A DNA stretch of 64,000 nt from Mucilaginibacter sp. KACC 22773 (GTDB lineage Bacteria > Bacteroidota > Bacteroidia > Sphingobacteriales > Sphingobacteriaceae): positions 186,001 through 250,000 of the forward strand of contig NZ_CP117883.1 of NCBI RefSeq assembly GCF_028736215.1, in the 5' to 3' direction. The notes beneath the pieces are model-generated. The model made no database searches. It was not told where the DNA came from and saw only the letters and a program-made list of their open reading frames with translations. Below are positions 27,523-34,597 of this stretch, piece by piece; the stretch's first letter is position 1; each line of letters begins with the position of its first letter. Position numbers and translations under genes: made by a program.

Positions 27523-27684
27523 TTACCGGGGTTTTTGTCTCTCGCTATTGCGTCTCTTTAACAAAGCAAACTGGTTGGTTAATATCCATGCTAATACTAA
27601 TAATATGGCATAGAAGCCAATATTTTGCCATATTCCTCCAACAGTTAGGTAATCAGTTAAACTTATGAGGATAATGATTGACAT
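27523..27684 (-). CDS. Possible 53-residue small membrane protein
   Basis: An ATG-to-TAA frame on the minus strand encodes MSIIILISLTDYLTVGG, a hydrophobic stretch FYAILLVLAWILTNQFALL (about 25-43) and a basic tail KRRNSERQKPR. One membrane helix followed by positive charges is what small inner-membrane proteins look like. It is divergent from the Crp/Fnr gene, and an exact minus-strand TAAATTTG box lies 60 bases upstream (27745-27752). No family recognised; it could be chance in AT-rich DNA. Confidence 0.4.
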   Translation of the reverse strand: MSIIILISLTDYLTVGGIWQNIGFYAILLVLAWILTNQFALLKRRNSERQKPR

Positions 27685-27792
27685 TGTTTTATTAATAGAT
27701 GATTAAATTAAATTGCCTGTTAAGACAAACATTGCTTTTCGAATCAAATTTAATGTGTTATTTAATCTAAGTGAAAGAAAATAATCACCCGC

Positions 27793-27814
27793 AAACGTGA
27801 TACTTATCACGTTT
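27793..27814. promoter_or_regulatory. 22-bp palindrome resembling a Crp/Fnr-family site
   Basis: Arms AAACGTGATA and TATCACGTTT are perfect reverse complements around a central CT. The core TGAT-N4-ATCA is like Fnr/Crp-type operators. It lies 53 bp before the Crp/Fnr gene and 108 bp from the start of the divergent small membrane protein, so it is a good candidate for autoregulation. Confidence 0.65.
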
Positions 27815-27855
27815 TTATCATACTTATATCATATGTATATAATACGCTGTTTCTG

Positions 27856-27863
27856 TAATTTTG
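27856..27863 (+). promoter_or_regulatory. Candidate -7 box (TAATTTTG) almost touching the Crp/Fnr start
   Basis: Exact TAnnTTTG match only 3 bases before the ATG at 27867. If used, the mRNA would have almost no leader. No TTTG at -33. Confidence 0.35.
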
Positions 27864-27866
27864 CAC

Positions 27867-28571
27867 ATGAGCCTAAACAGGATTTTTCCGATCGAGAAAT
27901 GGAACTTTATTACGGCCTCTGCTTTAAAGTTGTTGACAGTTGATGACTATAACCGTTTGCTTATAAATAGCACTTGTCATATCTATAAAAAAGGAGAAAT
28001 AATTTTCAGGGAAAATACTTTGCCGGCCGGGGTTTTCCTGATGGTTAATGGTAAGGTAAAGAAATATAAAGTTGACCACGCCGGAAAAAAGCAGACCATA
28101 TATGTTGCCGGTAATGGAGAATTGGTGGGTTATCACGCCGTACTTTCGAGGGATCGTTATTCCGACTCGGCAGCAGCATTGGAAGCCAGCCGGATATATT
28201 TTATTCCTATCGAAGACTTTATGTTTACCATAAAAAACTGCCCTCCCTTTGCACAGCAGTTGCTGGGTGCTTTAAGTCATGAGGTTATGGTTTTGGCAAA
28301 TACTGTTTTGGTGTTTGCCAAAAGGAACGCAGCAGAGCGGCTCGCGATAGCGTTAATTGTGCTTCGCGAAAAATACAAAGAGGACACTGTTAATCCAAAC
28401 GTGGCCCTGACGATTTCAAGGGCCGACCTGGCCGATATAACCGGCATTGCCGAAGAAAATGTAACCCGACTGCTCAAAGAATTCAAAGATGAAAGCTTAT
28501 TAATCAGGGAGGGCCGAAAGATTGTGGTTACGGATATTAAAGGCCTGGTAAAACGGGCCAATTACAGATAG
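27867..28571 (+). CDS. Crp/Fnr-family transcriptional regulator
   Basis: 234 residues from the ATG at 27867 (an in-frame TTG two codons earlier overlaps the -7 box). The N-terminal cyclic-nucleotide-binding-like beta-barrel spans about 20-130 (YKKGEIIFRENTLPAGVFLM, GNGELVGYHAVLSRDRYSDS). A dimer helix follows, then a winged HTH (about 165-215: LTISRADLADITGIAEENVT). No N-terminal Cys cluster for an Fe-S centre is seen, so oxygen sensing of the Fnr type is unlikely. The effector is unknown. The palindrome at 27793-27814 is the obvious candidate target. Confidence 0.92.
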   Translation: MSLNRIFPIEKWNFITASALKLLTVDDYNRLLINSTCHIYKKGEIIFRENTLPAGVFLMVNGKVKKYKVDHAGKKQTIYVAGNGELVGYHAVLSRDRYSDSAAALEASRIYFIPIEDFMFTIKNCPPFAQQLLGALSHEVMVLANTVLVFAKRNAAERLAIALIVLREKYKEDTVNPNVALTISRADLADITGIAEENVTRLLKEFKDESLLIREGRKIVVTDIKGLVKRANYR

Positions 28572-28845
28572 TATTATCCATTTGTCACGAACGAATCAGA
28601 CGTGATTTGAATGGCGGGGGCGAGGAGAAATTAGACGCCCTGCATCACGATTAACCGCTTGGAATCCAGGGCGTACAAGATTTTTCGCTACGCTCAGGAT
28701 ATAGCTTCTCTTTCGCGCCACACAATCCTACCGCGTGCGCTATCGACATTTTCGTTTAGTTAAAAAATGTGTACACAATAGTTCTATGAACAGGAAAACA
28801 CCTTTGTTGGGTGAATGGTTAATCGGGCTAAAATATTCTTATATG

Positions 28846-28885
28846 GTGAGTGGTTGATTGCTGTTCGCGGCAATCAACTACTCAC
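28846..28885. repeat. GTGAGTGGTTGATTG hairpin repeat
   Basis: GTGAGTGGTTGATTGC (28846-28861) pairs with GCAATCAACTACTCAC (28870-28885), one mismatch, 8-base loop. The same 15-mer recurs at 61226 and 62538. Confidence 0.75.
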
Positions 28886-28932
28886 CTAATCCGGCCCAAT
28901 AAACTTGCCCTTAAATAATTAACACTAAGCTA

Positions 28933-28962
28933 TTGCCAGAAATTTTGAAAACCGTAACTTTG
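28933..28962 (+). promoter_or_regulatory. Bacteroidota-type promoter for the TPR gene
   Basis: TTG (28933-28935), 19 bases, then TAACTTTG (28955-28962), matching TTG/TAnnTTTG at the usual distance. It would give a leader of roughly 15-20 bases. A second match, TAATTTTG, follows at 28969-28976. Confidence 0.65.
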
Positions 28963-28984
28963 CAAACTTAATTTTGTTATAACA

Positions 28985-29662
28985 ATGTCAAAAACCCAGG
29001 CGAATACCAAAGTTGCAACACCGGATACTACTTTCGGCCAGAGTGGCAACTTCGTACGCGAGAATCAAAAAAGCTTACTTTTTATAGGCGGTGCTGTAGT
29101 GGCCCTTATTGTAATTTACTTTTTATACCTTAAAGTGTACTTAGGTCCGCTGGAAACCAAGGCTGCCAATCAAATGTATGTTGCGCAGGATTTTTGGGCT
29201 AAAAAAGACTGGGACAAAGCCATCAACGGCGATGCCAGCTACCCGGGCTTCAAAAAAATAATAAGCGATTACAGCAATACCAAAGCTGCAAACCTGGCTT
29301 ATTTTTACCTGGGCACCGCTTACCTTAACAAAGGCGAATACCATAAAGCGATAGAAAACCTGACCAATTACCGCGGCGATGACAGTATGGTTGCTGCCGA
29401 AGCTTTTGGAAGTGCAGGTGATGCTTATGTTGAACTGAAAGATTACAGCAATGCCGCAACCTATTTTAACAAAGCTGTTGATAAGGCAAAAAATAAATTT
29501 TTATCGCCGCTTTACCTTAAAAAATTAGGTTTGGTTTACGAAGAAACCAAAGACAATAAATCGGCAAGCGAGGCTTACAACAGGATTAAAACAGAATATC
29601 CTGAAAGCGCCGAAGCACAAAATATTGACGAGTACATTGCTCGTGTAGACGCGAAGCTATAA
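28985..29662 (+). CDS. TPR-repeat membrane protein
   Basis: 225 residues: short cytoplasmic N-terminus, one helix (about 32-52, SLLFIGGAVVALIVIYFLYL), then tetratricopeptide repeats from about 95 (AANLAYFYLGTAYLNKGEYH, AEAFGSAGDAYVELKDYSNA, PLYLKKLGLVYEETKDNKSA). The layout resembles YfgM-type proteins, single-pass with an external TPR scaffold. It is followed by ribH on the same strand, a neighbour pair I recall from other Bacteroidota. Function is probably protein-protein scaffolding; partner unknown. Confidence 0.88.
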   Translation: MSKTQANTKVATPDTTFGQSGNFVRENQKSLLFIGGAVVALIVIYFLYLKVYLGPLETKAANQMYVAQDFWAKKDWDKAINGDASYPGFKKIISDYSNTKAANLAYFYLGTAYLNKGEYHKAIENLTNYRGDDSMVAAEAFGSAGDAYVELKDYSNAATYFNKAVDKAKNKFLSPLYLKKLGLVYEETKDNKSASEAYNRIKTEYPESAEAQNIDEYIARVDAKL

Positions 29663-29663
29663 T

Positions 29664-29712
29664 TTCGGATTTCGGAATTCAGATGTTCGATTTCGGATTT
29701 GCAGATTGGTAA
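29664..29712. repeat. GATTTCGGATTTC / CAGATTGG low-complexity repeat
   Basis: Same word family as 11451-11560, directly after the TPR stop codon. Confidence 0.5.
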
Positions 29713-29821
29713 TATTACCTTTGGCAAATCAGGAATCGAACATTTGGTTTATAACCACCTGTCATGCTGAGTGGTAAAATTTCCGAAACTCTGAAGGGGA
29801 ATGACAATCAAAAATAAACGA

Positions 29822-29912
29822 CTGTCATCCTGAGGTACGAAGGATCTAGTGGCGAACTTTTCTATCGGTCAGGCACAGCTGATAGATCCTTCGTGCCTCA
29901 TCAGGATGACAG
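29822..29912. repeat. Long hairpin repeat GTCATCCTGAG...CTCATCAGGATGAC
   Basis: Left arm has CTGTCATCCTGAGGTACGAA and GGATCTA; right arm has TAGATCCTTCGTGCCTCAT and AGGATGACAG. This is a typical dispersed Bacteroidota intergenic palindrome, placed 25 bp before ribH. Confidence 0.8.
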
Positions 29913-29937
29913 GTTAAAAAAATAACGACAATAAACA

Positions 29938-30432
29938 ATGGCATCGCAATTAAAAAACCTTTCAGATTTTTCGCATACTACCATACCATCTGCGACGCCG
30001 TACCGTTTTGGCATTGTGGTGGCCGAGTGGAACGCCGAAATTACCAACGCGCTATACCAGGGCGCTTACAATAGCCTGGTTGCCAATGGGGCTTTAGCCG
30101 ATAATATTATGAGTTATACGGTACCCGGCAGTTTTGAGCTTACATCCGGCGCCGACCTGCTGCTAAAAACCGGAAAGCTTGATGCCGTAATTTGTTTGGG
30201 TTGCGTAATACAGGGCGAAACCCGCCACTTTGATTTTATTTGCAATGCGGTTGCAAATGGTGTAAGCAATGTTGCCATAAAATATGCAAAACCTGTTATA
30301 TTTGGGGTATTAACTACTGATAATCAGCAGCAGGCTATTGACCGCGCGGGCGGAAAGCATGGCAATAAAGGCGACGAAGCCGCAATTACCGCTATAAAAA
30401 TGGCAGCGCTGGCCGAAACATTGAAGGGTTGA
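29938..30432 (+). CDS. ribH: 6,7-dimethyl-8-ribityllumazine synthase
   Basis: 164 residues. It condenses 5-amino-6-ribitylaminouracil with dihydroxybutanone phosphate, the penultimate step of riboflavin synthesis, as a cytosolic pentamer or 60-mer. Family motifs are clear: VVAEWNAEIT, the substrate loop VPGSFELTSGADLL, CLGCVIQGETRHFDF (with the conserved His) and FGVLTTDNQQQAIDRAGG. No other rib genes or FMN riboswitch were seen around it. Confidence 0.97.
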   Translation: MASQLKNLSDFSHTTIPSATPYRFGIVVAEWNAEITNALYQGAYNSLVANGALADNIMSYTVPGSFELTSGADLLLKTGKLDAVICLGCVIQGETRHFDFICNAVANGVSNVAIKYAKPVIFGVLTTDNQQQAIDRAGGKHGNKGDEAAITAIKMAALAETLKG

Positions 30433-30462
30433 TTTACGTTATACTGTTAAGCACAAAACACA

Positions 30463-30573
30463 ATGAAAAAATTTATTTACATAGCTATTATAGCGCTTGC
30501 GGCTGGTAGCATATCGTCATGCTCTAACAAATTATGCCCTGCTTATGGTTCATACCCTAAGAGTGGCCGCTAA
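30463..30573 (+). CDS. 36-residue small lipoprotein
   Basis: ATG at 30463 to TAA at 30573. The precursor has MKKFIYIAIIALAAGS, then the lipobox SISSC, leaving a mature peptide of about 17 residues: CSNKLCPAYGSYPKSGR. Basic start, hydrophobic core and lipobox are all present and a strong terminator follows at once. I recall similar CPAY-containing mini-lipoproteins in Sphingobacteriaceae, but no function. It lies 30 bp after ribH and is probably co-transcribed with it. Confidence 0.8.
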   Translation: MKKFIYIAIIALAAGSISSCSNKLCPAYGSYPKSGR

Positions 30574-30593
30574 CAGGAAAATGTCATTTTTGT

Positions 30594-30624
30594 AATCTGC
30601 CGACCACTATCGGCAGATTTTGTG
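30594..30624 (+). terminator. Rho-independent terminator after ribH and the mini-lipoprotein
   Basis: Perfect 10-bp stem AATCTGCCGA / TCGGCAGATT, 6-base loop, then TTGTGTT. Confidence 0.85.
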
Positions 30625-30796
30625 TTATAATTACGTTTGTGACAGAGTCAAGAGGTTAGAATAAAGAGTTAAGACAAAAATAAAATATTACAGTCAGGCA
30701 ATGTATGCCCATGTAATATTTATAAAAACATCTTATACCTTTTAGCAGAAATTGCATACATCATTGCAGCTATCTTGATACTAAATACTAAAAAAA

Positions 30797-31126
30797 ATGA
30801 ACTGGATATTGCTTACGTCGGCCGACCAGCTGCACGAGATAAAGAACCGTAATGGTTACAGCCTGATTTTTAAACATAGCACCCGCTGCTCTATCAGTAT
30901 GATGGCCAAGCGCCGTTTTGAGCTGGATTGGGAAGACCTTCCCGAAGATATGCCCCTTTACTTTTTAGACCTGATTAGCTACCGCGAGTTATCGGCCCAG
31001 GTAGCCCAGCTTTTTCATGTTCACCACGAGTCGCCGCAATTGTTACTGATCAAAGACGGCGAGTGCGTGCTTGATCAATCGCATGGCGCCATTTCTGTAG
31101 AAGAAGCGCTAAGTGTTTTAAATTAA
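30797..31126 (+). CDS. ytxJ: Bacillithiol-system redox protein, YtxJ family
   Basis: 109 residues with a thioredoxin-like fold and a single Cys31 in the family motif FKHSTRCSIS, followed by DLISYRELSAQVAQLF and HESPQLLLIKDGE. YtxJ-type monothiol proteins occur in organisms that use bacillithiol and are thought to handle mixed disulfides of that thiol. With the bacilliredoxin at 11652 it supports bacillithiol use here. Pro of the usual STRCPIS is replaced by Ser. Confidence 0.92.
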   Translation: MNWILLTSADQLHEIKNRNGYSLIFKHSTRCSISMMAKRRFELDWEDLPEDMPLYFLDLISYRELSAQVAQLFHVHHESPQLLLIKDGECVLDQSHGAISVEEALSVLN

Positions 31127-31131
31127 TGTCC

Positions 31132-31157
31132 CTGGCAGGCAGCCAGCAGCCTGCCAG
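31132..31157. repeat. 9-bp hairpin CTGGCAGGC / GCCTGCCAG after ytxJ
   Basis: Perfect stem with an 8-base loop, 5 bp past the ytxJ stop. No T-run follows. The rest of 31127-31412 shows nothing recognisable. Confidence 0.6.
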
Positions 31158-31412
31158 CCTATAGTGCCGGCGATACAATACGTTTTTACCGACGGCAGAA
31201 GGCCCGTTTTCTTATGAAATTGGGGCTGTAATTGTTTTAGGAAGCCGTGCTTACCTCTCCCTGATAGTATCTGCATCAAGTTTTATTAAAAAGCGCACAA
31301 TCCGGTGAGCAATATTTTCAGTATTGATATCCGCCGGAAGTCCTGCCAGCTATTGACGTATAGAAAGTTCAATAGACGTGTGAAAATATTCGAAAAAAAA
31401 TTCTGAAAAAAA

Positions 31413-31443
31413 TTGCGTAGTTAAATAGCTACATTTATATTTG
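31413..31443 (+). promoter_or_regulatory. Promoter of the ArsR operon
   Basis: TTG (31413-31415), 20 bases, then TATATTTG (31436-31443), an exact TAnnTTTG box. The ATG follows at 31462. One operator-like copy fills the spacer; a second begins at the last base of the -7 box. Confidence 0.75.
31417..31432. promoter_or_regulatory. ArsR operator copy 1 (GTAGTTAAATAGCTAC)
   Basis: 16-bp imperfect palindrome (GTAG ... CTAC) lying between the -33 and -7 boxes. It differs by one base from the copy at 31443-31458. Confidence 0.7.
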
Positions 31444-31458
31444 TAGTCAAATAGCTAC
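31443..31458. promoter_or_regulatory. ArsR operator copy 2 (GTAGTCAAATAGCTAC)
   Basis: Second copy, 26 bp downstream of the first, covering the likely transcription start and ending 3 bp before the ATG. Binding of the encoded repressor here would block its own operon. Confidence 0.7.
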
Positions 31459-31461
31459 GCA

Positions 31462-31785
31462 ATGAATTTAAGACGAGACGTGTTTCAAGCCATAGCCGAT
31501 CCAACAAGAAGGGCTATATTGCTGTTGGTTGCCTCACAATCTATGACGGCAGGCGCAATAGCATCAAACTTTGACACTGCGAGGCCAACAGTTTCAAAAC
31601 ACCTGCAAATACTTACCGAGTGCGAATTACTTGAGCAAAAGCAAAACGGCCGGGAAATATACTATTACATTAATGCAAAGAACATGAAAGAAGTAGCCGA
31701 CTTTATTGAGCCATTCCGCAAGATGTGGGATGACCGGTTTAACAAACTGGAAGATATCATGAAAAACTATCAATCAAAAAAATAG
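31462..31785 (+). CDS. ArsR-family winged-helix repressor
   Basis: 107 residues. Starts [20 protein letters not shown], then recognition region [20 protein letters not shown] and the wing [10 protein letters not shown]. It has no Cys or His cluster, so it is not a metal sensor of the classic type. It belongs to the SdpR-like group usually paired with an SRPBCC protein, as here (6-bp gap). First gene of a five-gene operon; its own promoter carries two copies of a 16-bp operator-like sequence, so negative autoregulation is likely (inference). Confidence 0.93.
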   Translation: MNLRRDVFQAIADPTRRAILLLVASQSMTAGAIASNFDTARPTVSKHLQILTECELLEQKQNGREIYYYINAKNMKEVADFIEPFRKMWDDRFNKLEDIMKNYQSKK

Positions 31786-31790
31786 CATAT

Positions 31791-32258
31791 ATGGAACTGA
31801 AAACAAAAATAGATGCCGGGGAAGGTCAACAGTACCTGGTGATTACCAGGGAATTTGATTTGCCGTTAGAATTACTGTTTAAAGCTCATGTAGAGCCCGA
31901 AATTGTTGAGCAATGGATGGGGACCAAGGTTTTGAAGCTCGAAGGCAAAAAGCACGGCAGCTGGCAATTCGAAACATCTGATGCCAAAGGGAACGTAGTG
32001 TTTAGGGCCAATGGGGTTATCCACGAGTTTGTTCCGGAGCAAAAAATTACCCGCACATTTGAAATGGAAAACACGCCTTTTCCTGTTCAGCTTGAGTTTT
32101 TGGAATTTGAGCGGCTTACCGATGCTACCAGTAAGATCAGCATCCGCATTGTATATAAATCAGTTGAAGACAGGAACCAATTGCTGAAGCTGCCCTTTGC
32201 CCAGGGCCTTAATATGGCGCATAACCGGTTGCAGGATATAGTAAGCAAATTAAAATAA
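31791..32258 (+). CDS. SRPBCC / AHSA1-like domain protein
   Basis: 155 residues of one START-like (helix-grip) domain: ITREFDLPLELLFKAHVEPE, VEQWMGTKVLKLEG, FEMENTPFPVQLEFLEFE. These proteins have a deep hydrophobic pocket for a small ligand. Pairing with an ArsR regulator is very common in bacteria, and the SRPBCC partner may sense or modify the inducer (inference). Ligand not predictable. Confidence 0.9.
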   Translation: MELKTKIDAGEGQQYLVITREFDLPLELLFKAHVEPEIVEQWMGTKVLKLEGKKHGSWQFETSDAKGNVVFRANGVIHEFVPEQKITRTFEMENTPFPVQLEFLEFERLTDATSKISIRIVYKSVEDRNQLLKLPFAQGLNMAHNRLQDIVSKLK

Positions 32259-32266
32259 TACACATC

Positions 32267-32659
32267 ATGACAAAAAAAAATAAAATCATTTATTGGGTTG
32301 CCACTATCTGGCTTGCATTAGGTATGGTATCAACCGCGGCAGTACAATTGCTTAAAATGAAAGAGGGGCAGGGCGGGGTTGATAGTATAATACACCTGGG
32401 TTACCCCGTCTATTTTTTAACCATAATAGGTGTTTGGAAATTTTTAGGGGTTATAGCGGTGCTGATACCTAAATTTACTTTGCTGAAAGAATGGGCTTAC
32501 GCCGGATTTTTCTTTGTGACATCGGGGGCGGCATTTTCGCATATTGCGTCAGGCCATCCGGCTATTGAGATATTTCCGTCATTATTATTGTTAATCCTGA
32601 CCGTAGTGTCGTGGTATTTCAGGCCTGCCGATAGAAAGATCAATTCAGTTAACCAATAA
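32267..32659 (+). CDS. DoxX-like four-helix membrane protein
   Basis: 130 residues with four predicted helices (about 8-25, 45-67, 74-93, 98-115) and the typical GVWKFLGVIAVLIPKF and EWAYAGFFF motifs of the DoxX_2 group. Function is unknown for this group; it often sits with ArsR/SRPBCC genes. Third gene in the operon, 8 bp after the SRPBCC gene. Confidence 0.88.
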   Translation: MTKKNKIIYWVATIWLALGMVSTAAVQLLKMKEGQGGVDSIIHLGYPVYFLTIIGVWKFLGVIAVLIPKFTLLKEWAYAGFFFVTSGAAFSHIASGHPAIEIFPSLLLLILTVVSWYFRPADRKINSVNQ

Positions 32660-32670
32660 AAACGAATAGC

Positions 32671-33228
32671 ATGAATCTAAATTTGTCGCCAGAACATCGC
32701 GAAGATCTACTCAAAGTATTGGAAGCCCGCTTTGAGAAAAACAAGAACCGCCATAGCAGTGTTGAATGGATTAATGTACAAGCAAAGCTGGAAGCGGATA
32801 CAAAAAAATTATGGTCGCTTAACGAAATGGAAAAAACCGGCGGCGAACCGGATATTGTTGCTTATGATAAAAGCACAAACGAGTACATTTTTTTCGATTG
32901 CTCGGCCGAAAGCCCCAAAGGTCGCAGAAGCCTTTGTTATGACCGTGAAGCGCATGAGGCAAGAAAAGAATTTAAACCGGAAAATAACGCCGTTGACATG
33001 GCGGCTGCCATGGGTATTGAGCTTTTAACAGAAGAGCAATACCGGGAATTGCAAAAGCTTGGGAAGTTTGATTTGAAAACATCGAGCTGGGTAAAAACAC
33101 CTGCCGGTATCAGGAAACTTGGCGGGGCTGTTTTTTGCGATCGCCGTTATGATACCGTATTTCTTTATCACAACGGGGCCGAATCCTATTATGCTGCCAG
33201 GGGTTTCCGTGGCTGGCTAAAAGTGTAA
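32671..33228 (+). CDS. DUF4256 family protein
   Basis: 185 residues, cytosolic. Contains SVEWINVQAKLEADTKKLWS, GGEPDIVAYD, FFDCSAESPKGRRSLCYDRE and a C-terminal HNGAESYYAARGFRGWL, which I recognise as DUF4256. Biochemical function unknown. Fourth gene of the ArsR operon, 11 bp after the DoxX-like gene. Confidence 0.88.
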   Translation: MNLNLSPEHREDLLKVLEARFEKNKNRHSSVEWINVQAKLEADTKKLWSLNEMEKTGGEPDIVAYDKSTNEYIFFDCSAESPKGRRSLCYDREAHEARKEFKPENNAVDMAAAMGIELLTEEQYRELQKLGKFDLKTSSWVKTPAGIRKLGGAVFCDRRYDTVFLYHNGAESYYAARGFRGWLKV

Positions 33229-33261
33229 ATTTGTGCAAGCGATAAATTTAAACCCGAGAAT

Positions 33262-33843
33262 ATGATAAATCCTAAGGTTGATTTTTATTTTAACAAAGCC
33301 CAAAAGTGGCAACAGGAACTGGAACGGCTGAGAATGATTGTTCTTGACTGTGGCCTTACCGAAGAATTGAAGTGGGGCGTTCCTTGCTACACTTTTCATA
33401 AAAGTAACGTTGTTTTAATACATGTATTTAAAGAGTATTGCGCGGTTTTGTTTTTTAAAGGCGCGTTGTTAAATGATGCCAATGGTATTTTAATACAACA
33501 AACAGAAAATGTGCAGGCGGCGCGGCAGGTGCGCTTTACCAACTTAACGGAGATAGTTGAAGTAGCCTCCATCCTGAAAACCTATATTTATGAAGCTATT
33601 GAAGTAGAAAAAGCAGGTTTGAAAGTAGAGTTTAAAAAAACTGCAGAATTTACAATTTCTGAAGAGTTTCAACATAAATTAGATGCGATGCCCACCCTTA
33701 AAATGGCATTTGATGCATTAACCCCCGGACGGCAAAGGGCATACATGCTGCATTTTTCGGCCCCCAAACAAGCCAAAACCCGGCAGGAAAGGGTTGAAAA
33801 ATGCATACCGCAAATTCTTAACGGAAAAGGCTTAAATGATTAA
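33262..33843 (+). CDS. YdeI-like protein (DUF1801 plus bacteriocin-protection-like region)
   Basis: 193 residues: an N-terminal DUF1801-type alpha/beta domain (LTEELKWGVPCYTFHKSNVV, LFFKGALL) and a C-terminal helical YdeI segment (MKMAFDALTPGRQRAYMLHF-like: LKMAFDALTPGRQRAYMLHF, then RQERVEKCIPQILNGKG). The E. coli relative YdeI is linked to stress and peptide resistance; mechanism unknown. Last gene of the ArsR operon. Confidence 0.88.
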   Translation: MINPKVDFYFNKAQKWQQELERLRMIVLDCGLTEELKWGVPCYTFHKSNVVLIHVFKEYCAVLFFKGALLNDANGILIQQTENVQAARQVRFTNLTEIVEVASILKTYIYEAIEVEKAGLKVEFKKTAEFTISEEFQHKLDAMPTLKMAFDALTPGRQRAYMLHFSAPKQAKTRQERVEKCIPQILNGKGLND

Positions 33844-34285
33844 TCTTGATAACAGATAACCAATCTTTAAAGGTCATCACTGCATCATGCTGGCCTTTGA
33901 AGTTTTAAAAATGGGATTGGGAAATTAAATTCTATATACTTACCAGGTGCCATGCGTTAAATGCACCTTTTTACGGGCAGCTATAATCAACCGCCTGAAA
34001 CGAGACTATAACCATTATATACTACCCAATTTGTTTTAGGCATACCATTTAAGGCCCGCACATGGGCAGTTTTTTTTGCCTGGCTTACTTGCTATCGTAC
34101 CCGTCGCCATTGCAATTTTAAAATATTCTGAACTGGCCAATATCACTTCGCGGCCAAATTTTTTAACGGGTTTATACCTGTTATTTTGAAACTAAAACCT
34201 GTTTTGCTCAAAACATAACCTTGACTGCTCATTATGCGTTAAAGACCAATAAGTTAAATAAACACGCTAATTAATTGGCTTATAC
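33844..34285. other. 442-bp gap between the ArsR operon and the chemosensory operon
   Basis: No gene recognised. It holds the terminator at 33945-33972 and a weak GCCC/GGGC hairpin followed by eight T near 34052-34078. No exact TAnnTTTG box was found before the STAS gene. Confidence 0.5.
33945..33972 (+). terminator. Terminator of the ArsR operon
   Basis: Stem AGGTGC / GCACCT with a 12-base loop and TTTTT, about 100 bp after the last gene. Confidence 0.6.
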
Positions 34286-34597
34286 ATGGAAAATGTTTCT
34301 TTCGAAAATACTTTAATAAGCAACACCGGTATACAGGTACTGATTAGCGGCAGCCTGGAGATCAGGGATGCTGCCGAAATAAAAAATGAGCTTTTGTTGC
34401 TCCTTACCAATCATGGCCACGTTGAGTTGCATTTTAAAAATATCGAAAAAATAGACCTCACAGCTTTACAACTGCTCATGGCCTTATCGCGAAGTGCATC
34501 AGACCAGGGCAAAAAAGTTGACTATATTTTTGAGCCAACGGCATACATCAGCGAAGTGTTAAATAATTCGGGGTTTAATAAATTCATATCTGTTTAA
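34286..34597 (+). CDS. STAS-domain protein (anti-sigma-factor-antagonist-like)
   Basis: 103 residues, a single STAS domain: FENTLISNTGIQVLISGSLE, then KNIEKIDLTALQLLMALSRS. The site normally phosphorylated (DSSG) is Asp57-Leu-Thr59-Ala, so Thr59 could take the phosphate. First gene of the chemosensory operon; its stop overlaps the next start by one base (TAATG). STAS proteins in such clusters may act as small docking or output proteins; no matching anti-sigma kinase is seen nearby. Confidence 0.9.
   Translation: MENVSFENTLISNTGIQVLISGSLEIRDAAEIKNELLLLLTNHGHVELHFKNIEKIDLTALQLLMALSRSASDQGKKVDYIFEPTAYISEVLNNSGFNKFISV

Larger units (their letters stand above)
28572..28984. other. 413-bp gap before the TPR gene: repeat debris, a hairpin and a promoter
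   Basis: No gene recognised. The first 200 bp read like decayed intergenic repeat text (ACGCCCTGCATCACG, GGGCGTACAAGATTTTTCGC). It then holds the hairpin at 28846-28885 and the promoter at 28933-28962. Confidence 0.5.

Noticed and set aside
29663..29937. FMN riboswitch before ribH
   Set aside because: The gap is explained by a dispersed GTCATCCTGAG hairpin; no FMN-aptamer motif seen.
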